Assembly (NCBI GenBank): GCA_020073565.1
Contig: JAIQEY010000035.1
Coordinates: 1 to 64,000 of the forward strand
Length of the DNA: 64,000 nt
Source of the DNA: Terriglobia bacterium
GTDB lineage: Bacteria; Acidobacteriota; Terriglobia; Terriglobales; Acidobacteriaceae
Reading direction: 5' to 3'
The translations under genes were made by a program, and so were the position numbers. Of the stretch, positions 36,555 to 44,313 are shown piece after piece (position 1 is the first letter of the stretch; each line of letters begins with the position of its first letter). Under the pieces are notes generated by a model, which was not told where the DNA came from, did no database searches, and was given only the letters and a program-made list of their open reading frames with translations.

Positions 36555-37112
36555 ATGAAGAAAGTTGCTCTCTTCACCGCGTTGTTCTTTGCAATCCCAA
36601 CCCTTGTTTCCGCACAGATGAGCATGTCGCAGGACAAGTCGAAACGTCCTAGCCCGCCGGCTAGCGCGGAGTGCAAATTCTCGGACGGAAGAACGATCAA
36701 GGTGGATTATTCCAGCCCGCGCGCGAAAGGGCGGAAGATCTTCGGAGCGGCGAGCGACAAAGCGCTGGTGCCGTTTGGCGAGATCTGGCGGACGGGTGCA
36801 AATGAGGCGACTACATTTGTCACGGGCGCGAACGTCGCCGTGGGTGGCAAGAACGTTCCGGCCGGCAGCTATACGATCTTTACCATCCCAAAGGCGGACG
36901 CCTGGACGCTCGTCATCAGCAAGAAGACAGGCGAGTGGGGGACGGATTATCCGGGTGAAGGGGAAGACCTGGCGCGAGTACCAATGAATGTTTCGAAGAC
37001 TGCGGCGCCGGTGGAGAACTTCACGATTGCCTTCGACCAGGCAGGCAGCAAGTGCACGCTGCGCATGGAATGGGAGAATACGCGGGCCAGCGTGGACGTT
37101 GCCGAGAAATAG
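36555..37112 (+). CDS. Exported DUF2911-family protein
   Basis: A 185-residue protein with a signal peptide (MKKVALFTALFFAIPTLVSA) and the DUF2911 domain: KVDYSSPRAKGRKIFG, VPFGEIWRTGANEATTF and VPAGSYTIFTIP. The family is common in Bacteroidota and Acidobacteriota and has no established function. GGAGGAAG precedes ATG 36555. An in-frame ATG at 36516 would spoil the signal peptide. A perfect hairpin follows the stop at 37148. Confidence 0.88.
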   Translation: MKKVALFTALFFAIPTLVSAQMSMSQDKSKRPSPPASAECKFSDGRTIKVDYSSPRAKGRKIFGAASDKALVPFGEIWRTGANEATTFVTGANVAVGGKNVPAGSYTIFTIPKADAWTLVISKKTGEWGTDYPGEGEDLARVPMNVSKTAAPVENFTIAFDQAGSKCTLRMEWENTRASVDVAEK

Positions 37113-37147
37113 GACGAAAGTCGGTTCCTTCAACATGCCAACTTTGC

Positions 37148-37175
37148 GGAGGACGGGCGAGGGCGCCCGTCCTCC
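37148..37175. repeat. Perfect 12-base hairpin after the DUF2911 gene
   Basis: GGAGGACGGGCG pairs with CGCCCGTCCTCC around AGGG. It shares arm and loop with 4134-4155 in opposite orientation. It may act as a 3-prime stabiliser but has no T-run. Confidence 0.85.
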
Positions 37176-37264
37176 ATCTTGATCACCTTGATCACGGACG
37201 AACCACAGGCATTCGCGCTACAATCCCTTTGGTAGCTCTTAAGCAATTCGAGCGGGAGGCCTCC

Positions 37265-37426
37265 ATGCCCGTGTACGACTACGTCTGCAACGATTGCCAC
37301 AAGCCCTTCGAACTGGTCCTGACCTTGCAAGAGCACGAAAAAGACATCAAGTGCCCGAAGTGCGGGAGCAAGAACGTGGAGCAGGAAGCTACCGCGTTCT
37401 TTGCCGTGACAGGCAAGAAAAGTTAA
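37265..37426 (+). CDS. FmdB-type zinc-ribbon protein
   Basis: A 53-residue protein, MPVYDYVCNDCHKPFELVLT then CPKCGSKNVE. The two CxxC pairs (Cys8, Cys11 and the CPKC near 35) form a single zinc ribbon of the FmdB regulatory family. GGGAGG precedes ATG 37265. The family is widespread and its role, possibly nucleic-acid binding, is not settled. Confidence 0.85.
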   Translation: MPVYDYVCNDCHKPFELVLTLQEHEKDIKCPKCGSKNVEQEATAFFAVTGKKS

Positions 37427-37678
37427 AATTTTCCTGCCAGCTTTTTTCGGGGTCATGGGGGCGAGGGATATACCTGTTCAAGCCACGCATCACCTCCACA
37501 CTCGCCTGACTCTTCTGACATTCTGATATTTCTTGTCGTGTTGGCTCCGGCGGTTCGTCTTGGGGAGTTGCCTGCGGCGAGGGGAAGGTGCTGGCTCTAC
37601 CCCGTGGTGCTGCGCGCCACGCCTGCAGGTGATTGGCATCACAGCGATTGCGGCCGTGCCGGGGCATTCTGAAACTGG

Positions 37679-38623
37679 ATGATTCCGGGATTAATCGCCG
37701 CTGCCGCGTTCGGGGCTGCATTTCTGGCCGTGTGGCTCTGGTATACCCATAAGGCAGAACGACTTAGCCAGTATTTGGAAGAGGCGACGAAGCGCGCGGC
37801 TGAGAGCGAGGGACAGCGGGATTCCATTCAGGAAGAGTTATTCCGGCGGCTTTATGAGCAGCGCGAACTGGACCGGGAGAAAATGCAGTTCCAGGCGCAG
37901 CTCACGGAGTACGAGAAATACGCGTCGCTGGCGCAACTGGCTTTGGGGGCTGCGCATGAGATCAACAATCCGCTGCTGGGGATTCTTTCTCACCTCGAGC
38001 TGGAACTGAAGAACTGCGAGGACCCGGCCGAGCGCGTGGAAGTTGAGCAGTGCATCGCGGGTGCGAAGCGGATTTCCTCGACTCTGCGTGGACTGCTGAA
38101 CTACGCCCGCCCGTCACCACCACTGTTAAGCAAGATCCATCTGGCGCGCCTGGTCGTGGATACGATCGCGTTCCTGGAGAACCAGCCCATCTTGCGCGGC
38201 AAGATCCTGAAGAACCAGGTGCCGGCGGACTTACCTTACGTTCGGGTCGACGCGAACCAGCTTTCGCAGGTGCTGATGAATCTTCTGCTGAATGCGGCGG
38301 AGGCGACGCCGACAGGGGGGCACATCACGGTTTCAGCATCGAAGCTGGCCTACGTCGAGAGCATCGAAATTCGCGTCAGCGATACGGGCAGTGGGATTCC
38401 GGCGGACGTCTTGCCGCACGTGTTGGAGCCGTTTTTCACAACCAAACAGGGAAGAGGCACCGGACTCGGGCTCAGCATCAGTTATGCCTACATGCGAAGC
38501 CACGGCGGGGACATGCGTGTGGACAGCGTGCTGGGGCGGGGAACGACGGTGACATTGACCCTGCCATTGCGGACGGAAGAACAACCCGAACAGGAAAGTG
38601 AAGACTCGCAGATCGTGGTTTGA
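37679..38623 (+). CDS. Sensor histidine kinase of an NtrB/NtrC-type pair
   Basis: A 314-residue kinase with one N-terminal membrane helix (IPGLIAAAAFGAAFLAVWLW), a coiled coil (25-85), a HisKA domain with LGAAHEINNPLLG (His93), and a full ATPase domain: N-box NLLLNAAEA, DTGSGIP and GRGTGLGLSISY. There is no periplasmic sensor domain, so it probably senses inside the cell or through the membrane. The regulator gene starts 7 bases after its stop. Signal unknown. Confidence 0.93.
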   Translation: MIPGLIAAAAFGAAFLAVWLWYTHKAERLSQYLEEATKRAAESEGQRDSIQEELFRRLYEQRELDREKMQFQAQLTEYEKYASLAQLALGAAHEINNPLLGILSHLELELKNCEDPAERVEVEQCIAGAKRISSTLRGLLNYARPSPPLLSKIHLARLVVDTIAFLENQPILRGKILKNQVPADLPYVRVDANQLSQVLMNLLLNAAEATPTGGHITVSASKLAYVESIEIRVSDTGSGIPADVLPHVLEPFFTTKQGRGTGLGLSISYAYMRSHGGDMRVDSVLGRGTTVTLTLPLRTEEQPEQESEDSQIVV

Positions 38624-38630
38624 GATTGCC

Positions 38631-40013
38631 ATGCCTTATAGCGTGCTGGTTGTAGATGACGAAGAGTTGACGCTGCGTACCGTCTCGCGGGGCTTGCGGG
38701 AAGAGGGATATGAAGTGTTCACCGCGGGTTCCGGCGAAGATGCGCTGCGGGTGTTTGCGGGCGAAAACCCCGATCTCGTCCTGCTCGATATCGTGCTGCC
38801 CGGAATCGATGGAGTGGAAGTGTTGCGGCGGATGCGGGCGGCCAATCCGGCGGCGATCGTGCTGATGATGAGCGCGTATCACCTGGTGGACCGCGCGGTC
38901 GAGGCAATGAAAGCAGGCGCGTACGACTACCTGGTGAAGCCGTTCCACCTGGCCGACCTGATGACCACGCTGCGCCGGGCGAGCGAGATGCTGGCCCTGC
39001 GGGTGCGCGTGCGCGGGGACGTCGAGCGCGCGAAGGGGCGATACGATTTCGGGCGGGTGGTGACGGAAAACCCCTCCATGCGCGGCATGCTCGAGATGGC
39101 GAAGAAGGCTGCGGAGTCGGACCATACCACGATTCTGATTCTGGGGGAGAGTGGGACGGGGAAAGGAGTGCTGGCGCGCGCGATTCACTACGCCAGCCCG
39201 CGCGCGAGTATGCCCATGGTCGAGTTGAACTGTGCGGCGCTGCCGGAGAACCTGCTGGAGAGCGAACTGTTCGGGTTCGAGCCGGGCGCCTTCACCGATG
39301 CGCGCCGGCGCAAGGAAGGCCTGCTGGAGCGGGCTCATGGCGGCACGCTGTTTCTGGATGAGATCGGCAACATGTCAGCGGCAATGCAGGCCAAGCTTCT
39401 GCGCGTGCTGGAAGAAGGCACGTTCATGCGGCTGGGCGGTACCCGGTCGATCACCGTGAATGTGCGGCTGGTGGCTGCGACCAACACCGAATTGAAAGAA
39501 GCAGTCAGCAAAGGCCAGTTCCGGGAGGACCTTTACTATCGTTTGAATGTGGTGCCGCTGGCGATTCCGCCGCTGCGGGCGCGCAAGGAAGATATTGTGC
39601 CGCTGGCGTTGGAGATGGTCCGGCACTTTAATCAGGAACTGCACAAATCGTTTACCGGATTTTCTCCGGCGGCGGCGGAGATGTTGCAAATCTATCCGTG
39701 GCCGGGCAACATTCGCGAGCTGAAGAATGTGATTGAGCGGACTATGATTCTGGCGCCGGAGGGGGAGATTGACGCAATGTTTCTGCCCGAAGAAATTCGC
39801 GAGCACCGGGCGGCGGAGGTGGAGGAAAGCCTCGCGTCTGGATACGACGTGTCTCCGACCGGCCACCAGTTTGTGAGCCTGCGCGAGTACGAGGATGAAT
39901 ACATCCGCGAGGTTCTGGCGGCGACCGGGAACAACAAGACTCAGGCGGCACACATGCTGGGAATCCATCCGACATCGTTGTTGCGGCGTCTGAAGAAGCT
40001 GACGACGGAGTGA
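38631..40013 (+). CDS. Sigma-54-dependent response regulator (NtrC family)
   Basis: A 460-residue activator: receiver domain with Asp53 (VLLDIVLPG), AAA+ domain with Walker A GESGTGKG (172-179) and Walker B LFLDEIG, and a Fis-type helix-turn-helix (NNKTQAAHMLGIHPTSLLRR). The sigma-54 contact loop reads GAFTDA (219-224) instead of GAFTGA. The FT core is kept, so sigma-54 contact is possible. It should drive sigma-54 promoters on command of the adjacent kinase. Targets are not evident here. Confidence 0.94.
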   Translation: MPYSVLVVDDEELTLRTVSRGLREEGYEVFTAGSGEDALRVFAGENPDLVLLDIVLPGIDGVEVLRRMRAANPAAIVLMMSAYHLVDRAVEAMKAGAYDYLVKPFHLADLMTTLRRASEMLALRVRVRGDVERAKGRYDFGRVVTENPSMRGMLEMAKKAAESDHTTILILGESGTGKGVLARAIHYASPRASMPMVELNCAALPENLLESELFGFEPGAFTDARRRKEGLLERAHGGTLFLDEIGNMSAAMQAKLLRVLEEGTFMRLGGTRSITVNVRLVAATNTELKEAVSKGQFREDLYYRLNVVPLAIPPLRARKEDIVPLALEMVRHFNQELHKSFTGFSPAAAEMLQIYPWPGNIRELKNVIERTMILAPEGEIDAMFLPEEIREHRAAEVEESLASGYDVSPTGHQFVSLREYEDEYIREVLAATGNNKTQAAHMLGIHPTSLLRRLKKLTTE

Positions 40014-40110
40014 GGGAGAGCTTCGGAGTTATCGTGGTCCACCCTTCCGCCGAGATTCGCTTATGGACAAGAGCGGGTCCTGTAGGGAAGTGTTGGCATG
40101 ACATGAATAC

Positions 40111-40141
40111 AAACAAAGGGCGCGAATCGCTCCGCGCCCCA
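40111..40141 (-). terminator. Rho-independent terminator of the S53 peptidase gene
   Basis: Stem GGGCGCG with CGCGCCC on the minus strand, followed by TTTGTTTGT. It lies 21 bases past the peptidase stop and also separates it from the convergent regulator gene. Confidence 0.85.
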
Positions 40142-40161
40142 AATCACCAATCACAAGCTGA

Positions 40162-43100
40162 CTAGTTTACCGTCAGGTTGAACGCGGTTGTGTGGACAAG
40201 TGTCGTCCCTTCTGTCACAGTCACAGTGATCTGGCCGGTCCCGCTCGGCGTGGGCGTCAGGAAGTGCACCGTGGCCGAACCGGATTTGGTCGTATCGGCC
40301 GCCGATGTCGCGGTGACGGTTGCACTTGAGCTAGCAGGCAGCACGGCAGGCGCAGTGTACAAGCCGTTCGCGTCAACCGTGCCGTTGGCGCTTCCACCCG
40401 CAACCGCCCACGTCACACTGTTGTTGGTCGAGTTGGAAACCGTCGCCGTGAATTGCTTGGTCTGGACGGGCGCTCCCGCCATGCTCGGATACAGGTTAGC
40501 CGAGGCCGGACTTACACTGACCGAGACAGGGGCGGAGCCACCGCCTCCACATGCGAGCAGGAATCCAGTGACGGCCAGGGCCAGGCACAAGCCGGCGATT
40601 TTGTAGCGTCGTGGCAACCTTCGCCCGGCCAGCCCCACCAGTACCATGCCGGCCAGCGGTAGGCTCAGAGGCAGCCACAGCCGCTGCTTCTCACCTCGCA
40701 ACTTGTGCCGTGCTCCCGCGGCCGCAGCGCCCGTGAACGGACCTGCCGTTTGAACCGTGACGGTCACAGTGGTTGTAAGATCTGTAGCATTGATTCCCGT
40801 CGGACTGAACGAGCAAGTCGCCCCTGCTGGCAGCCCCGAGCACGTGTACGTCACGCTAGCGGTGAACTGGGTTGTGCTGACCGGAGTGATCAACATGGAA
40901 GTCGAAGTCGTTTGGCCAGGATTGGCGGCTGGCGGATCCACCAGGGACGCCGGGACTGTGAAGTCGGCGACTATGATGGGAGCTGAATTACTTGTCGACA
41001 CGTTCCCGTAGTTGCTATCGCCCGAGTAGGTTGCAGTGATGTTGTAGTTGCCGGGCGTGCTGATGGAAGAGTTCAAACTCGCGCCGAGGGAGGCGGAGTT
41101 CGAAGAACCCCCGTTGACAGGCGTCAATTGAACCGAACCCGCCAGCGGACTTCCATTGGCAAGAAAGGTCACTGTGCCAGTGGGGGCCACTCCAAAACTC
41201 GTGGTGGTGACTGTGGCGGTGACCGGGAAACTCTGCCCTGGGGCGGCAGCAGCTGGAGCCGACACGTTGCTGATAGTGGCCGGCGCTTTGGTGACGGTGA
41301 TGTTGGTGCTGGTCGTGCTTGGGTTGTAGCTGGGATCGCCACCGTAGTTCGCGGCCAGCGTGTGCGAACCGGCCGTGAGTTGGATTCCCGTGTCTTCGGT
41401 GTATCCGAAGCTGTTCAGCTTGAAGGCTCCGCCGTCCAACGGGCTGCCGTTATCTTTGAAAGTCACCGTGCCGGTGGGACACGCAATCTCGCCGAGCACC
41501 GACGTGGTGCAAAAGTTTTGCCCCGCATTCTGGACATCGGCCCGGAGCAAGTAGGAGCTACCGCCGCCAGTACCATAAACAACTGTGTTCGAATATAAGG
41601 GAGCCCCGGTGACATCAGTCCCGATAACTACCCCCGGCATGTACACAAAGCTAGCTTCCGGGTTGACGGTCACATTCGCCGACGGACTGGAGTAGCTGCC
41701 ACCGTAGGTCGTATCCCCTTCGTAGTGCGCGATCACTTTGTAAGTGCCGCCCGGAAGCAAATTGGTCGACCAGCTTTTCGTGCCATTGGTGAGCGTGTTC
41801 CAGTCAATGGCTGGATTCGGCGGAGTTGCCCCCGGCGTACCCGGATTGACGAGCAGGGAAACTTCGCCAGTCGCCGCCGGGCTTGCTGGAGTAACGGTGA
41901 CGACAACCGGCACCAGCACGCCATGCGTCACGTTCACGGGGTTGCCCGAATTCAGCGTCAAGGTGGTGGTCGAGGGAGTGAAGGTTACGTTGTTCCAGTT
42001 GTTGACCATGTTCGCGGCGTCCACCGATCCCAGGCCCGTGGCCAAATCGTAACCGGTAGTGGTGCTGACGCCCGAGAGTATTCCAAAAGAGTCTCCGCTG
42101 GTACTGGTATGGCAGTCTGTGCTGCCGGTGAAACAAGGCATGGCGATGGTCGAGCCCGTAGGAGTGTCGTGAAAGGCATTGGCCTGCTGGGCCGGCAACT
42201 TGTACAGCACAAAATTCGGGTTACCTTGCGGCCCCCACTTCTGGTTCACCAGCGCCATGATGCCCGCAAAAGCCGGCGAAGCAACCGATGTGCCGCCGTA
42301 GCCGGCAAAGTCGTTGTATGGAGAATTGAGGTCGCATGTTCCAGAGGGGCTGGTGTCGGCTTGGCAGACGATGTAGAAGCTCCCCATGAAACCGTCGCTG
42401 GCGAACAGCGAGATGTCCGGAAGGTCGCGGGTTATGTCGTTGGGCGTGCCCGTCTGCCACGGTGGTTTCGCCCATACGGCACTCTGGCCGCCGCTGCCGC
42501 CGATGATATCTACAAAGCCATCATTTAGGATGGTCGAGTTGTTGCAGACGGCTTCTGGGGTCGCGCCGAAACCTCCGAATACGACGAAAAAGTTGTTTGT
42601 GCAAGAATCATTCCAGGCGTTTTCCGGAATGTAGCTCCTGGCGGAGGCTTGGTGTGAATCGTTGGTTGGATTCCAATAGGTCGACCACACGTTGTATTGA
42701 TCGAAATCGGTTCCGCCGACCGCGACATTGAATGGCGTGGAAGCCAGTCCGTTGACCTGTAGTCCATTTTGAGCCGCATTGAAGAAGGACGGGGGATCGC
42801 AGCCTGCCGCGCCGTTGTCTCCCGTGGAAACCATGGCACTGATGCCCTGCGCCGCAGCCTGCTCCCACAGCAGACCATAGAACTGGACGATGCCAGCGGG
42901 CAGGAGGGCTTCACACAGTCCATAGCTTTCGCTCATGACCGGAGCCAGGTTGTTGTCCACGATATAGAGGGCTGACAGATCCACACCATCGGTGGTCTCC
43001 GTCGATGCGGAGGTCACAAAATCAATAATCGCCCCCGGCGCCACCGCGCCCGACCATTGAATATCAATATCCGCCTCCCCTTCGTCGCCATTGATGCCGG

Positions 43101-44025
43101 GATCCGGACCATTCAGAATGATGTTGACCTTGTTCGCAGGAACAGTCAGGCCAAAAAGATTCCAGAAGTCCGTCGCATCTTGTGGGTTGACGTTGGTTCG
43201 CCCGACGATGGCGATCGTCTGTCCTGTGCCATTCGTTCCCGCGTTCCACAGTGGTAACACGTCGTAGATGGTGGCAAAGTCATAGGGCCCCACTGCATTG
43301 CAATCCTGACCCACGGGAAAACACCCGCCAGGAAAGGTAAACTGCGGATTCACCGGCTTTACTTGCCCTGTCTTCCTGTCTTTCGAAAAGGTGCCGGCAA
43401 AGCGGTTCTGCGGCTTCTTCAGGAAGTTGTGCAGCGAGTTCACTCCCGCGACCACTGGTGCAAGCGCGGTGGGGATCGACGGATTGCTGACGTTGGCCCA
43501 GTGCTCCTCTCCTTTGACGACAAACTTGTGAATCGCCGTCCCAAATGCCTGCTTCACCAGCCCGGCGGTGCCGGAGAACTCAATCACGGTGCGACCCTTA
43601 CTGACTTGGGCGACCTGGAAGCCGCTGGCTTGCAGCCAGTTGGTGACGGCAGCGATGTCGGAATCGGCAGGCCCGAAGCGTGCGCCAAATTGCTCGGGCG
43701 TCAGCCACCGGTGATAATCGGGAGACTTCTTGTACTGCTGATTTTCAATCAGGCGGCGCAGCGCGGCCTCCTGCTGATCGCTGCGCTTTAACACCAGCAG
43801 CATGCGGTTCAAGGCAAGATTGGAAGGAGCCTCGCCGCGATCAAACTGAGCGCTCGCCAGCGGGTGGACATTGCCGCGCAACACCGTTCGGACCGAGTTA
43901 TCGACTGCCTGCGTGACCCGCACCGCAGGCTGTTGCGCTAAGAGTGCGCCGGAGACTACAAACAAGCAGGCAATCAGGCTGGCGAGGAAACAAAAAGCAG
44001 GTGAACAATGCGGCCGCATAGACAC
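40162..44025 (-). CDS. Secreted S53 (sedolisin/kumamolisin-type) peptidase with Ig-like repeats
   Basis: A 1287-residue protein with a signal peptide (FLASLIACLFVVSGALLAQ) and a Pro-kumamolisin activation domain (about 40-205). The S53 catalytic domain (about 240-680) has Glu317 and Asp321 in GEADIDIQW, oxyanion Asp403 in STGDNGA, and Ser580 in GGTSVASP. Three or more Ig-like domains of the Ig_3 kind follow. After these, two hydrophobic stretches (LPLSLPLAGMVLVGLAG and AGLCLALAVTGFLLACGGGG, about 1133-1175) are followed by another Ig-like domain to the end. Such enzymes work at acid pH outside the cell. It has its own promoter and terminator. Confidence 0.93.
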   Translation of the reverse strand: MSMRPHCSPAFCFLASLIACLFVVSGALLAQQPAVRVTQAVDNSVRTVLRGNVHPLASAQFDRGEAPSNLALNRMLLVLKRSDQQEAALRRLIENQQYKKSPDYHRWLTPEQFGARFGPADSDIAAVTNWLQASGFQVAQVSKGRTVIEFSGTAGLVKQAFGTAIHKFVVKGEEHWANVSNPSIPTALAPVVAGVNSLHNFLKKPQNRFAGTFSKDRKTGQVKPVNPQFTFPGGCFPVGQDCNAVGPYDFATIYDVLPLWNAGTNGTGQTIAIVGRTNVNPQDATDFWNLFGLTVPANKVNIILNGPDPGINGDEGEADIDIQWSGAVAPGAIIDFVTSASTETTDGVDLSALYIVDNNLAPVMSESYGLCEALLPAGIVQFYGLLWEQAAAQGISAMVSTGDNGAAGCDPPSFFNAAQNGLQVNGLASTPFNVAVGGTDFDQYNVWSTYWNPTNDSHQASARSYIPENAWNDSCTNNFFVVFGGFGATPEAVCNNSTILNDGFVDIIGGSGGQSAVWAKPPWQTGTPNDITRDLPDISLFASDGFMGSFYIVCQADTSPSGTCDLNSPYNDFAGYGGTSVASPAFAGIMALVNQKWGPQGNPNFVLYKLPAQQANAFHDTPTGSTIAMPCFTGSTDCHTSTSGDSFGILSGVSTTTGYDLATGLGSVDAANMVNNWNNVTFTPSTTTLTLNSGNPVNVTHGVLVPVVVTVTPASPAATGEVSLLVNPGTPGATPPNPAIDWNTLTNGTKSWSTNLLPGGTYKVIAHYEGDTTYGGSYSSPSANVTVNPEASFVYMPGVVIGTDVTGAPLYSNTVVYGTGGGSSYLLRADVQNAGQNFCTTSVLGEIACPTGTVTFKDNGSPLDGGAFKLNSFGYTEDTGIQLTAGSHTLAANYGGDPSYNPSTTSTNITVTKAPATISNVSAPAAAAPGQSFPVTATVTTTSFGVAPTGTVTFLANGSPLAGSVQLTPVNGGSSNSASLGASLNSSISTPGNYNITATYSGDSNYGNVSTSNSAPIIVADFTVPASLVDPPAANPGQTTSTSMLITPVSTTQFTASVTYTCSGLPAGATCSFSPTGINATDLTTTVTVTVQTAGPFTGAAAAGARHKLRGEKQRLWLPLSLPLAGMVLVGLAGRRLPRRYKIAGLCLALAVTGFLLACGGGGSAPVSVSVSPASANLYPSMAGAPVQTKQFTATVSNSTNNSVTWAVAGGSANGTVDANGLYTAPAVLPASSSATVTATSAADTTKSGSATVHFLTPTPSGTGQITVTVTEGTTLVHTTAFNLTVN

Positions 44026-44060
44026 TCCCTGGCACTCCAGAGGTTTAAGGGGTACTAGCT

Positions 44061-44089
44061 TATATACGACTTATCCCGTGTCTGATCAA
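44061..44089 (-). promoter_or_regulatory. Sigma-70-like promoter of the S53 peptidase gene
   Basis: On the minus strand TTGATC (44084-44089), 17-base spacer, TATATA (44061-44066), about 35 bases before the ATG at 44025, which has AGGGAG nearby. Confidence 0.72.
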
Positions 44090-44241
44090 GTTTGTTCTGC
44101 GCTGGGTTGTACACAGGATTGAAATTTTTCTGCATTTCTCCCTGTGTGGGAGCGACTTACCACGCTGCGCGATCAAGAAAACCCGGTTTGCCCCATGCCT
44201 CACGTTTTCTATGACAATACATAGGCACCGCGCACCAACTC

Positions 44242-44267
44242 AAAAGGCCGCCCGAAAAGGCGGCCTC
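44242..44267 (-). terminator. Rho-independent terminator of the radical SAM gene
   Basis: AGGCCGCC and GGCGGCCT form an 8-base stem with a six-base loop, followed on the minus strand by TTTTGAG, 47 bases past the radical SAM stop. Confidence 0.85.
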
Positions 44268-44313
44268 TGAGAACTACGAAGTGAACTGAAAGCTGAGAGG
44301 TGAGCGGTGAGAG

